DNA from: Minisyncoccota bacterium
GTDB taxonomy: Bacteria > Patescibacteriota > JACMRA01
Direction: 5' to 3'
Length of the DNA: 64,000 nt
Assembly: GCA_014376695.1 (NCBI GenBank)
Contig: JACMRA010000016.1
Location: 111,814 to 175,813 of the forward strand
Part shown: positions 38,179 through 47,959 of the stretch, piece after piece
Numbering within the stretch: position 1 is the stretch's first letter
Layout: each line of letters opens with the position of its first letter
Made by a program: the position numbers and the translations under genes
The notes under the pieces: generated by a model
Told to the model about the DNA's origin: nothing
What the model saw: only the letters and a program-made list of their open reading frames with translations
Databases searched by the model: none

Positions 38179-38841
38179 CTACCCGCCAAAGCGTCTCTGC
38201 CTTGATTGGTAGAATTCTACTGCCTTTGCCAGTTCTGCTTCTCCAAAGTCTGGCCAAAGAGTTTCGGTAAAATATAGCTCAGAATACACACCTTGCCACG
38301 GCAAAAAATTTGACAATCGAAGCTCTCCACCGGGGCGAATTATTAGATCCGGTTCATTGGCTGAATATAGGTTTTGGGTGATTAACTCTTCGGTTATTAG
38401 AGTTTGACCACTGGCAATTGCATTGTTGACGGCATCGACTATCTCAGCTCGCCCGCCATAGTTTAGGCAGATTTGGAGCACCAGCTTGGTACCGTCCTTT
38501 GTAGACTCGACCAGCTCTTCGACAGCTGTTTGGAGGTCGCTTGGCAAAGACTTGAGCTTACCCATAATTTTGACTCTGACATTTTGACCTACCAGTTTTC
38601 GTTTGTAACTGCGGGCCATTTTGGTGATTAAATCTACTAGATTACTTACTTCGTCCACCGATCTTTTGGTTAGATTTTCGCCCGATAAGGCGTAGACTGT
38701 AAGGGTATCAACGCCGTATTTAGGGCATAATTGCATAATTTTGCCAAGGTTGTCGGCCCCTTGAGCATGTCCGATTATCCGTGCCAAGTTGTTAGCTGCA
38801 GCGAAGCGGCGATTACCGTCCATTATAATAGCAATGTGCAT
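38179..38841 (-). CDS. uppS: isoprenyl transferase (undecaprenyl diphosphate synthase)
   Basis: MHIAIIMDGNRRFAAANN...GHAQGADNL...YALSGENLTKRSVDEV...DLIIRPGGELRLSNFLPWQGVYSELYFTETLWPDF. Confidence 0.93.
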   Translation of the reverse strand: MHIAIIMDGNRRFAAANNLARIIGHAQGADNLGKIMQLCPKYGVDTLTVYALSGENLTKRSVDEVSNLVDLITKMARSYKRKLVGQNVRVKIMGKLKSLPSDLQTAVEELVESTKDGTKLVLQICLNYGGRAEIVDAVNNAIASGQTLITEELITQNLYSANEPDLIIRPGGELRLSNFLPWQGVYSELYFTETLWPDFGEAELAKAVEFYQSRQRRFGG

Positions 38842-38890
38842 AAAATTTTATTCGTGTCATCTCTTGAAGTATCGTAAATAAAAAACAATT

Positions 38891-39409
38891 CTATAAATTT
38901 GGCAAGCTATGTTTTAATTCCCTGTGATGTTTTTTTGCGCCCACACAAATTAATTCTAGAAAATTCCAAAATTCTAGGCTGTGATTCATATGTTTGGTAT
39001 GAGCTAATTCGTGAAGGATAACATAATCGATTAGTTCAGTTTTTAGAGTTAGCAGTTTATAGTTTAGGGAAATATTTTTTCTACTACTGCATGATCCCCA
39101 GCGAGTTTTTTGGGAGCGAAAAGATACCCGATTATAATTTAAATTATTTGCCGAGGACAAAAGCTCCAAACGACTGGTCAAATATTCTCTTGCAAGCCTT
39201 TTGTCGATTGCTGGTAAGCTGTGATTGTGAATTTGGCTTTTGCTGCGTAATTGAACTGCCAAAATCCACTTGTGTTTTGCTTCTATAAGCTTGCTGACTT
39301 GTAAATGAGTTGCCCGAATCGGTGCAGTAACGACGACATTGCCTTCTCGATTAACCCGAATGTAAATATTTTTGATTTTTTTGTGTATCAGAGTGAAGTC
39401 TATGAGCAT
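38891..39409 (-). CDS. YgjP/DUF45-type zinc metallopeptidase
   Basis: SQKTRWGSCSSRKNISLNYKLL...LIDYVILHELAHTKHMNHSLEFW. Confidence 0.88.
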   Translation of the reverse strand: MLIDFTLIHKKIKNIYIRVNREGNVVVTAPIRATHLQVSKLIEAKHKWILAVQLRSKSQIHNHSLPAIDKRLAREYLTSRLELLSSANNLNYNRVSFRSQKTRWGSCSSRKNISLNYKLLTLKTELIDYVILHELAHTKHMNHSLEFWNFLELICVGAKKHHRELKHSLPNL

Positions 39410-39426
39410 ACCGGTAATAATTAGAA

Positions 39427-39462
39427 TTAAAAAACTCCCTGAAGTTAATCAAGGAGTCTAAA
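39427..39462 (-). terminator. rho-independent terminator downstream of rpsE
   Basis: minus strand AGACTCCTTGATTAACTTCAGGGAGTTTTTT: ACTCC/GGAGT stem plus T-run. Confidence 0.7.
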
Positions 39463-39486
39463 TTTTGCGCTTCTGGAGAAGTATGC

Positions 39487-40410
39487 TTATTTGATTTCTG
39501 CTTCTGCCTCTACTACTTCTTTAACTGGAGTATTTGTAGCTGGCTTTCCGTCTTTGGTTCCGTAGACTTCTTGGAGAGCTGTAACGGCGGCTCGAATTCC
39601 AACCATTTTGTTGTTGGTTCCAATTACCTTGGAGTAGATATTTTGAATACCTGCAAGTTGTAGAACCGGTCGCAAGAAACCACCAGCGATCAGACCCGTA
39701 CCGGCAGTTGCAGGCTTAAGATAAATCAAGGCTGACTTGAACTTGTAAGTGACCGAATGATTAATAGACTTATCACTGTTAAGGACAAAGTTAATCATAC
39801 CAGCCTTGGCCTTTCGAGTAGCTTTGGTTACTGCATCTTGAAAATCAAGACCTTTTCCAGTTCCGTAGCCGATAGAACCATCTTTGTTACCTGCGATAAC
39901 CAGAGCTGCAAAACGCATTTTCTTTCCACCTTTTACGGTTTTGGATACTCGATTTACTTCGATAACTTGAGTTGCGATATTGTCGTCAACAGCTGATTTG
40001 CCTCGATCATTTCGTCGACCAAAAGCTCCACCACCTTGGCCTGGGCGACCACCGAATGAGCGTCCTGCTCCGCCTGGGCCACCTGCTCGATTACCGAAAC
40101 TTCGCCCGCCGCCGCCTTGACCTGCTGGAAATCCTCCTTCTGGTCGTGGGGTTCGATTACCTTGGTAACCTCCAGTTCGTGGTGCTCCTCCTTGGTATCC
40201 GCCGCCGCCTTGACCTGCTGGAAATCCTCCTTCTGGTCGTGGGGTTCGATTACCTTGGTAACCTCCAGTTCGTGGTGCTCCTCCTTGGTATCCGCCTGGT
40301 CGTGGTGCGTAATTACTATTAGTAGCTCCCGCTGCGGCCGCACTTGGTGTAGCTGAAACAGTTGGAGTAGCTACTGGTGTAGGAGTTGTTGTTTTTTCTA
40401 ATTCTGACAT
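39487..40410 (-). CDS. rpsE: 30S ribosomal protein S5 with long Gly/Arg/Pro-rich N-terminal extension
   Basis: VIEVNRVSKTVKGGKKMRFAALVIAGNKDGSIGYGTGK...PATAGTGLIAGGFLRPVLQLAGIQNIYSKVIGTNN. Confidence 0.92.
   Translation of the reverse strand: MSELEKTTTPTPVATPTVSATPSAAAAGATNSNYAPRPGGYQGGAPRTGGYQGNRTPRPEGGFPAGQGGGGYQGGAPRTGGYQGNRTPRPEGGFPAGQGGGGRSFGNRAGGPGGAGRSFGGRPGQGGGAFGRRNDRGKSAVDDNIATQVIEVNRVSKTVKGGKKMRFAALVIAGNKDGSIGYGTGKGLDFQDAVTKATRKAKAGMINFVLNSDKSINHSVTYKFKSALIYLKPATAGTGLIAGGFLRPVLQLAGIQNIYSKVIGTNNKMVGIRAAVTALQEVYGTKDGKPATNTPVKEVVEAEAEIK
40111..40289. repeat. 93-bp direct repeat, about two copies (31-aa repeat in S5 N-terminus)
   Basis: GCCGCCTTGACCTGCTGGAAATCCTCC...CTTGGTATCC starts at 40111 and again at 40204; encodes GGYQGGAPRTGGYQGNRTPRPEGGFPAGQGG. 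Confidence 0.9.
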
Positions 40411-40448
40411 ATTCTATATTAATATTAATTTCTATATTTATTTGATTA

Positions 40449-40772
40449 CTACATATTTACTCCACTGGCTCGAATAGCATCAGCTACGGCAGCTACACGA
40501 CCGTGATACAATGTACCATTTCTATCAAAGAGAACTTTTTCTTCTAATTTTAGTTCTTTGATTTTGGTAGCTAACATTTTACCTAATTCGATTGATTGTT
40601 CGGTTTTGGTGCCAGTCATCTTGTAAGTGGTAGCGGTGAATAGTGTATTTCGGCTTTGGGCTTCGATGAGCTGAGCCATCATATTCTTGTTAGATCGCTT
40701 TACGATGACCACTGGGTAATCATAGTTTAGTTTGACTTTTGATCGTTTTCTTCGTACTGATAATTGGGACAT
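40449..40772 (-). CDS. rplR: 50S ribosomal protein L18
   Basis: VVIVKRSNKNMMAQLIEAQSRNTLFTA...VLFDRNGTLYHGRVAAVADAIRASGVNM. Confidence 0.88.
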   Translation of the reverse strand: MSQLSVRRKRSKVKLNYDYPVVIVKRSNKNMMAQLIEAQSRNTLFTATTYKMTGTKTEQSIELGKMLATKIKELKLEEKVLFDRNGTLYHGRVAAVADAIRASGVNM

Positions 40773-40801
40773 AATGATAATTGAATTATTTAACTTGAGC
40801 T

Positions 40802-41344
40802 TTATTTAGATTTCTTTACTACCTTCTTTCGATAGAATCTACCTGGGAACTTAAATCCTTTTTGTTTGTAGACATCACACTTTTTCATATTGTGAATAGT
40901 TGAGAAGAAATTACCAATTAACTGGTTATCAATAGATTCTCCACTCAATACATTTTTGGCTAGTGTCAACTTGACGGCGGCTGGTACTTCTACAATTACA
41001 GGATGTGAAAATCCAATATAAAGTGTTAGTTTTGGCCCTACTAGCTCCATCTTGAATCCGACACCGTTAAGCTCAAGAACTCGCTTAAATCCAGTGGAAA
41101 CACCTGTTACCATATTCTGAATAATCGCTCTGCTGGTTCCCCAGATTGCTCGTTGAAACTTTTCGTTTTCATCTTTTACTAATACGTTCACCTCAGTTCC
41201 GTTAATCTGTAGACTAATACAGCTATTAAGGGTCTGGGTTAATTCTCCTAAGCCACCTTTGGCAGTTACAACATTAGCCTTGTTATCATATGATAGTTGT
41301 ACTTGTGCTGGTAAGGTGATCAATTTTTTTCCTACTCGAGACAT
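40802..41344 (-). CDS. rplF: 50S ribosomal protein L6
   Basis: MSRVGKKLITLPAQVQLS...TAKGGLGELTQ...GTSRAIIQNMVTGVSTGFKRVLELNGVGFKMELVG. Confidence 0.92.
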   Translation of the reverse strand: MSRVGKKLITLPAQVQLSYDNKANVVTAKGGLGELTQTLNSCISLQINGTEVNVLVKDENEKFQRAIWGTSRAIIQNMVTGVSTGFKRVLELNGVGFKMELVGPKLTLYIGFSHPVIVEVPAAVKLTLAKNVLSGESIDNQLIGNFFSTIHNMKKCDVYKQKGFKFPGRFYRKKVVKKSK

Positions 41345-41500
41345 AATATATTTTCTTTGACGATTCAAGATTTTCTCTTAATCAATAGTAGTCAGGACGA
41401 ATAACGCCAGATTGTCAAATACTAGCCAAAATACAAATACTGGCAGTTTTTTTAAAAACAAAATTTTTCCATCCTATTGGGTGGTATTATACGTGTTTAA

Positions 41501-41530
41501 TTGACAAAATCTTCAAAATATCTGTATATA
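41501..41530 (+). promoter_or_regulatory. candidate sigma70-type promoter for the GT2 gene
   Basis: TTGACA - 18 nt - TATATA (TATAAT shifted by 2). Confidence 0.4.
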
Positions 41531-41571
41531 ATTCTAACATACCTACTACTGATATTTTAAAGTATTTTGCT

Positions 41572-43353
41572 ATGGCCACTAATTACATACCAACAACTTT
41601 TGACAAATGGAATAAACACCTTTACTCACAGCTTAATCCGCTTTCCGTTCGACTTTACTTTTTGATTGGGCTGATTACTCTGCTCGTTAGTACCATTGGA
41701 ATTTGGCAACTTATGTTAACTGGTCAGTGGTTTTTGATTTTGACTTCGTGCCTTTTTGCGGTGACTATTATCAGTCAGATTACCTCGATGCTTCTTGGTC
41801 TGCTATATCAACCATTTAGTATCAAAAAACATAATCTTGTAGTAAGTAATTACTGGAACCAATTAGCAAAGCAAGAAGCCCCAAAAGTCTGCATTTTTTT
41901 GCCAATATGTGGAGAGGCTTTTGAGATTACCTCAAATACGCTACTGGCCATTAGTCGAGTCAACTATCCTAACCTCCAAGCCGTCTGCCTCGACGATGGT
42001 AACAAAGCTGATATCAAAGAACTATGTCAAAAGCTTAATATAACCTATTTAACCCGTCCTAAACGTGGCCAATACAAAAAATCTGGTAACCTGCAATTCG
42101 GCTATGACAACACTGACAGTAAGTATGTCTTTATTCTTGACGCTGATTTTGAACCACATCCTGACTGTCTTCAGGACCTCATTCCGTATGTGGAACTCCC
42201 CGAGAACGCCAAAGTCTCGATGCTCCAGACGCCTCAATTCTTCAGGCTAAACTCCCAAATGGCCAAAAATTCACCCGTTGAATATGGATCTGGCGCTTCT
42301 GTCGAAATGTTTTATCAAGTTATGATGGGACTCAATAGCAAATATAAGGCAGGTATGTGTGTCGGCACCTCGGTTTTGGTTAGGCGACAAGCCATTATCG
42401 ATTGCGGCGGTACCCCAAAAATTAATGGTAGCGAAGATATGTGGCTTGGACTTCTTACAATGCGGGCTGGGTACCATATTAAATACCTACCTATAATTCT
42501 ATCCGCTGGTAATTGCCCTGATAATATTGAGAGTTATTTCAAACAACAATCGCGTTGGTGCATTGGGACTTTTGACACTATTTTTAACCGCAATTTCTGG
42601 ACGACAAAGATGTCGCTTGTGGCTCGGGCTTGGTATCTAAATTGTGCGTTGTTTTATATTGGTGAGGCGTTGACACCCCTTTGGATTAGTAATTTAATTT
42701 TTTTGATGGCTAGTGGCCTATTTCGTTTCGATCCAGTAATTATTTGGGCTTACATTCCTTTAATGATATTCCAATTAGTGATTTCGGTTGGATTCAGACT
42801 CTTCGATAACTACAATGCTAACCGACTTGTCGGGGTTACCCAGAGCTTTGCCTTTTTGTTCACGATTATTATCACCTTTTTCAAAAAACAGATGGCCTGG
42901 ATTCCAGCCGGCCACTTAGCTAGCAAGTATTCAGTATCAAGAGACTTTATCAGATTTAGTATGTTGCTGGCGCTAATTACCGTTGGCTACACATTTGGGT
43001 TTGCAGTTAACTTAATACGAAATTTTAATCAGTTGAATAATCCTGGTCTTTGGCTGTTAGTTGCCACAACCCTCTATCCAATTGTTATGTTTTGGCAGGT
43101 GTGTCATATCGCTCTAAGTCACATACTTCGAGTTAAGGCCGTTTCCACCTTCCGGGTCAATGATATGAATTCGCACCACGTCCATAAGCGCCAGTTTCGT
43201 ATATACAAGCCTAATGTAATGCTGGCCGTTGCCATTAGCCTGCTAATTATATTTAGCCTGAGTCAGCTACCATTTCTTATAAATCAGTGGAGTAATCTTA
43301 GTCAACGAGCCGAAATAATCAGCAAACTTACCAACACCAAGTCAAATCCTTAA
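41572..43353 (+). CDS. GT2 processive glycosyltransferase, cellulose synthase-like
   Basis: VCLDDGNKADI, FILDADFEPHPDCL, GSEDMWLGLLTMRAGY, KQQSRWCIGT (QxxRW), flanking TM helices. Confidence 0.9.
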   Translation: MATNYIPTTFDKWNKHLYSQLNPLSVRLYFLIGLITLLVSTIGIWQLMLTGQWFLILTSCLFAVTIISQITSMLLGLLYQPFSIKKHNLVVSNYWNQLAKQEAPKVCIFLPICGEAFEITSNTLLAISRVNYPNLQAVCLDDGNKADIKELCQKLNITYLTRPKRGQYKKSGNLQFGYDNTDSKYVFILDADFEPHPDCLQDLIPYVELPENAKVSMLQTPQFFRLNSQMAKNSPVEYGSGASVEMFYQVMMGLNSKYKAGMCVGTSVLVRRQAIIDCGGTPKINGSEDMWLGLLTMRAGYHIKYLPIILSAGNCPDNIESYFKQQSRWCIGTFDTIFNRNFWTTKMSLVARAWYLNCALFYIGEALTPLWISNLIFLMASGLFRFDPVIIWAYIPLMIFQLVISVGFRLFDNYNANRLVGVTQSFAFLFTIIITFFKKQMAWIPAGHLASKYSVSRDFIRFSMLLALITVGYTFGFAVNLIRNFNQLNNPGLWLLVATTLYPIVMFWQVCHIALSHILRVKAVSTFRVNDMNSHHVHKRQFRIYKPNVMLAVAISLLIIFSLSQLPFLINQWSNLSQRAEIISKLTNTKSNP

Positions 43354-43405
43354 CTAAATTTCTAACGAAACTTCTAACGAATAATACTTCTAACGCATTA
43401 ATTTT

Positions 43406-44938
43406 ATGACTCGATTTTTTACTAATTTATATATTACGATATTAGTTTTTTGCACATCAATATGGGCTTTTAGCTCCTTTTTTTGGCTGATTCAGTACCC
43501 GAGTGCGCCTTGGGCTTTGGCACTGAGCACGATTCTGACAATAACTGTAGTAATCTTACTTAATTACAATTACATCAAAGCCAATTACATCAAGTTTAAC
43601 TCTAAACCTTTTGCCCTACCTCTATTATTAGCCATCGATTTGATTAGTTACGGCTCGATAATTCTTGGGGTATTTTATATAAGCAAGGTCGCTACCCCAT
43701 TTGCAACACCAAAAAATCTCGCCTACGCCCAAGCCCTTCAAGCCTTCAAACAGGGCTGGAACCCAATTTTGTACGATGCGAGCAATCTGGCAATCAGTAA
43801 TTCCAACCAGCTTTGGTCCCAACTCCCTCGTTTTAGCATATCTAATTATTACAGCCTGAGTTCAATTAGCGGGCTTAATGCTGGGATTTTCTTGAATTTA
43901 CTATTGATTATCGCAGGCCTGGCTTGTAGTGCTTTGGCCATTAATAAGCTACTTCCGCGCAACCTCAATTTGGTCAATCGATACTTTTGGCGAATTGCTC
44001 TAACCTTAATTATTACTTGTAATCCAATCACCCTGCGCCTTGCCAGTAGTTTGGAAGTCCTCCCCCAGATTTACGCACTCTATATTATTATCCTAAGTTC
44101 CGGCGTCCTGATCAGCAAAAAAAAGTCAAATATAATCCATTGGACAACTATAACCCTCTCAACTATTATACTGGCTGGATTAAGTTATTTTGCCCTACTT
44201 ATCGGCACTCTTCTGGCCATTGGCATAGTTGCCTACCACAAACTCAATAACAGCCTTAAAATATCTCCCCAAGTTTCTTTGGCCGTATCAGAAATTGCTA
44301 TCCTTGGTGCCCTAATCAACTTCAACCCCTACATTCCCAAGCTCATTGATAAACTCGGTGGTATCAATGCTACCGGTATTAGCCAGCTCGGCGACAAATT
44401 ACTTGGCCTAATTAATCAACAATTCAACACCGTTATCCCAAGCTTGTTTGCAATGACGGGTACTAACCGCCAGTTAATCTATTCCAAGCTGCCTTTTGTA
44501 ATTGACAATTCAGAAATCGCCGTCCTTAAGAATCCTAACCTACCTCTTGTAACCGGTGGTCTTGGCCTGTGGTTTGGTGGAGTTATACTTATCTGGATTC
44601 TAGGAAATAGCTATCTCTACTGGCTAACTTGCCTCAAACCCAAGCGAATTGGCGAGGCTAACCTAGAAGAGCAAATGATTATCAAGTTCCACCACCAACG
44701 GAATATGCTGATTATTCTTATTTATACAATTTTTACAGTATTTTTGGTATTTTTGGGGCTTTTGACTCGAGATATTTTTAATCTAAATCAATTGAGTTTT
44801 TGGTGGCTTGTACCTTGTAGCAGTTTGATTGTCTGGCTCTATTTTGACGATGCCAGGCTTGATATTGCACGGCAGGTTTTGGCAGTGTTCTTAATCGGTA
44901 ATTGCCTGCTAACAATTTGGCTTGGATTAGGAATTTGA
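43406..44938 (+). CDS. polytopic membrane protein
   Basis: 510 aa with about 10 or more hydrophobic segments. Confidence 0.6.
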   Translation: MTRFFTNLYITILVFCTSIWAFSSFFWLIQYPSAPWALALSTILTITVVILLNYNYIKANYIKFNSKPFALPLLLAIDLISYGSIILGVFYISKVATPFATPKNLAYAQALQAFKQGWNPILYDASNLAISNSNQLWSQLPRFSISNYYSLSSISGLNAGIFLNLLLIIAGLACSALAINKLLPRNLNLVNRYFWRIALTLIITCNPITLRLASSLEVLPQIYALYIIILSSGVLISKKKSNIIHWTTITLSTIILAGLSYFALLIGTLLAIGIVAYHKLNNSLKISPQVSLAVSEIAILGALINFNPYIPKLIDKLGGINATGISQLGDKLLGLINQQFNTVIPSLFAMTGTNRQLIYSKLPFVIDNSEIAVLKNPNLPLVTGGLGLWFGGVILIWILGNSYLYWLTCLKPKRIGEANLEEQMIIKFHHQRNMLIILIYTIFTVFLVFLGLLTRDIFNLNQLSFWWLVPCSSLIVWLYFDDARLDIARQVLAVFLIGNCLLTIWLGLGI

Positions 44939-44963
44939 CAAAGTAACTAGTATTTAGTATATA
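44935..44963 (+). promoter_or_regulatory. candidate promoter 9 nt before the PP2C-remnant ATG
   Basis: TTGACA (44935-44940) - 17 nt - TATATA (44958-44963); ATG at 44973. Confidence 0.5.
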
Positions 44964-44972
44964 TAGTCAATA

Positions 44973-46003
44973 ATGAGCGATACTCCCGGCCTGTTTCAAC
45001 CACAAAAATACGAGCTTCCAAAAATACCTGGTACCCGTAACGGCGACGGTAGTTTTTTTCGATCCTTACCAAGTGGTAATTTTGCCATGGTTTGTGATGG
45101 CGTAGGTGAAAATAATTCTAATTCACTCCTAAAAAGCCATCTTTAGACTTGACCCTGGTATGGATGCCACTCCAATGGATATTCGATCTTCGCGTTGGAT
45201 GGAACAAGTTTGCGAAGTAATTATCGATAAACCTGAATTTATAGCTAAATTTGATAAAGTTAAAACCCTCGAGGAGCTTATATTCTTGCAACAACAAACA
45301 CTGAAAGAAATCATCAGGCAATTCCAAACTTAGGCCTCGCCTCGTAACTTATATTTAGTCTGCAAATTGGTCGGTAGCTTTTTTTTGACCAAAGAATCTG
45401 TTGGAACCGTAGGGCTAACTTACGGAGATGTATTTACTTTTGACAGCGATGGGCAAATTATTTCGATAGTCAAAAAGCTGAATTTCAAGAAGATTATAAT
45501 CAAACTTGTTCCGAAATACTATGGGATAATCTCAATATGGCCATACTCCAGATAATACCACTGGTCAAAAAGCTAGTAGACCCAAAAAAACCGGGAGGAA
45601 GTCTTTATATCCGCCTTAGATAGAATTAAAGAAAAGGTCTATCCAAATCGATACGGGGTTCTTAGATGCTTTTAAACAGTGGCTCCGAGCAGATGGAGTT
45701 AAGGATATTTTCAAAACCCAACACATGCCGACAACGATTATTAGTTCAGAATTATCAAGTAATGACCCAAAACTATATCCCTCCCCAATTGTTCAAGATA
45801 TAATAATGACTAGCGACGGAATAGAGGACGGGGTCAAAATTACTACTTTGGACAATCAACAACAGCTTTTGATTGACTATCCCTCGATAATTACCTATAT
45901 TTTGATGTTCCAAAAATTGTCGCTCACACCGATCAAAGACGATGATTTGTTATGCCTGGACATTAGGTATTTGACAACCCCCCAAATACTATCCACTAAC
46001 TAA
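44973..46003 (+). pseudogene. PP2C-like protein phosphatase remnant with several frameshifts/stops
   Basis: Fragments in different frames: RNGDGSFFRSLPSGNFAMVCDGVGENN; LTYGDVFTFDSDGQI; SPIVQDIIMTSDGIEDGVK...IKDDDLLCLDIRYL. Confidence 0.6.
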
Positions 46004-46008
46004 TTTAT

Positions 46009-46425
46009 ATGCAATTTCGTAACTCCAAAAATATGTTCTGGCGACATTGGTTGACGGCCCCTGTCATCTGGGCGCCTTTCCCGTTTGTTTTAATCCTTGA
46101 TTTGATGATGGAGATATATCACCAAGTTGGCTTTGGCCTCTGCAAGTTGGAGCGGGTTGATCGAAGCCAGTATATTCAAATCCGAGACCGCGGCAAACTC
46201 CAATACCTCAGCCCCCTAGAAAAAATTGGCTGTATGTATTGCGGTTATATCAACGGCGTAATGCTCTATTGGGGCGAAATATGCCAGCGAACAGAGGCCT
46301 ATTGGTGCGGAATTATGCACGAGGGTAAGCCAGGCTTTGAAACTCAAAAGCACCAAATTAAGGGACATTTTGCCAAGTTCAATGACCGAGAGGATACTAA
46401 TAACAAGTATCGAGAGTTTTTTTAG
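46009..46425 (+). CDS. conserved hypothetical, Cys/Trp-rich (YCGYINGxxxYWGEIxxRTEAYWCGI)
   Basis: 138 aa ORF with CMYCGYINGVMLYWGEICQRTEAYWCGIMHEGKPGF. Confidence 0.65.
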   Translation: MQFRNSKNMFWRHWLTAPVIWAPFPFVLILDLMMEIYHQVGFGLCKLERVDRSQYIQIRDRGKLQYLSPLEKIGCMYCGYINGVMLYWGEICQRTEAYWCGIMHEGKPGFETQKHQIKGHFAKFNDREDTNNKYREFF

Positions 46426-46439
46426 GTGGCTTGACATAA

Positions 46440-46759
46440 TGTTAGATACTCTCTTAGTACTTAGATCAAACTCCTCTAAAAAATATCTCAATATGATCCA
46501 AAAAGCTCTTATCCCGTTCGTAATCTCAATGATATTACCGCTTTATAATGTATATCTAAGTTTCGGTAACCCGGCTCCTGACTATTACGGTGAATTTGCA
46601 TTTCGGCATCTACCGCCAATTATTTTTTTGGTATCCTGGACTGTTTATTATTTTGCTAATAAGTCAAATATGGCCGTAATCAAAAATAATATGACTATTA
46701 ACTGGTTCTTTTTGATCTCCTTATTCTCTTCAGTAAGTGAATGGACGAATGGCTATTAG
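46440..46759 (+). CDS. small membrane protein
   Basis: Three hydrophobic segments; start uncertain. Confidence 0.4.
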
Positions 46760-46835
46760 ATGGGTTTTTGTATTTTTGTTTGACTTAATAGGTTTTTATT
46801 AGATCTCCCTACCGCAGCGTCCCGCCAAAAATCAG

Positions 46836-46935
46836 CCCTGCTTTGTAACTCAAAAGCACCAAGTCAAGTGTGGGGGACTTTGCCAAGTTTAACGACCTAA
46901 AGGATACTAATAACAAGTATCGGGGGGGGTTTTAA
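46836..46935 (+). repeat. degenerate duplicate of the 3' end of the gene at 46009
   Basis: aactcaaaagcaccaa, ttgccaagtt, and aggatactaataacaagtatcg are shared with 46330-46410. Confidence 0.75.
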
Positions 46936-46941
46936 GGGGGG

Positions 46942-47916
46942 TTAAGGAGATGCTTTCAAATCAGCAGAAGCAATTAGATTGTAATTATAGTCAGGGTTTA
47001 CTAGGATTTTTATGTTAGAAATTTGGTAGCTTTTGTTGGGAGTTAAATCTTTGACAGATAAATTTATACTTGAAGACCCGATCACCCAAGACGGTATTTC
47101 TGGGCCACTGTTAAAACCTGTAACCGGATTCTTCACGTTCTCGAAATTAAAATAATCTATATTTTTGGATTGCCGAAATGGCTGGACTTGATCTTTGAGT
47201 ACTTGCAATGACCAGCCCCTTTTTAATTTTTCCTCGATAAATATATCGCTTAATTTCTTTTCAATACTCTTTGTATCTGCTTTTTTTAAGGTTATATTTT
47301 TGGTTACATTGCTTGTAATAGAAGTCCCATCCGTGTCCCAATATTGACCATCGATTACCTCTACATATTTATCCCGCCAAATATCAAAGCCTCCTTGAAT
47401 AGTGATTTTGGTATCTTTATTGATATAAGTAATTGGGCTTTCTTCTTGCAACTCTGATATATAGCGAAGGGTAAAATCCGACTTATTGATTTCGGGATTA
47501 TTCTGAGCCTGATCAAATTGAGAGCCAGAACTGTATTCATAAATTTTTGGGATTATTTGAACAAGGGGGTATTTACTATTTCGCTGATCTGGTGTCAAAA
47601 TTGAGTTTGTATAAAAATTAAATCCAAGAGCTATACCCAAATACACTCCAAGAACCAACAACGGACTGAAGAATCCAACCCACGACCATACCCAGCTTAA
47701 AGCATGTTTAAAAAGTGCTTTACAAATTATTAATGATACAATCTGACAAATCAAAATAATTGGTAAAAATACAGGTAAGTAAATTATTGTTACCACGAAT
47801 GCCCCTCGCCCCAATTGTCGTAATCCGCCAATAAAAAGTATATGTAGCAATATATTAACGCCAACTCCGTTAAGAATGGAAAGTAAGATTTTCGGTAGTT
47901 TTTGTAATAATGACAT
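46942..47916 (-). CDS. hypothetical membrane protein downstream of heliorhodopsin
   Basis: 324 aa; about 3 N-terminal TM helices then a large soluble domain. Confidence 0.5.
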   Translation of the reverse strand: MSLLQKLPKILLSILNGVGVNILLHILFIGGLRQLGRGAFVVTIIYLPVFLPIILICQIVSLIICKALFKHALSWVWSWVGFFSPLLVLGVYLGIALGFNFYTNSILTPDQRNSKYPLVQIIPKIYEYSSGSQFDQAQNNPEINKSDFTLRYISELQEESPITYINKDTKITIQGGFDIWRDKYVEVIDGQYWDTDGTSITSNVTKNITLKKADTKSIEKKLSDIFIEEKLKRGWSLQVLKDQVQPFRQSKNIDYFNFENVKNPVTGFNSGPEIPSWVIGSSSINLSVKDLTPNKSYQISNIKILVNPDYNYNLIASADLKASP

Positions 47917-47959
47917 AGAAAAACCATGTCTGTTTTTGTTGATTCCGTCAATGATTCAT

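Noticed and set aside
40111-40289. Possible CRISPR-like array
   Set aside because: Only two adjacent long in-frame repeats without unique spacers; coding
39954-40356. ORFs on both strands and other frames across the S5 repeat region (129, 116 and 79 aa)
   Set aside because: Shadow ORFs created by the GC-richer 93-bp coding repeat; the S5 frame explains the region
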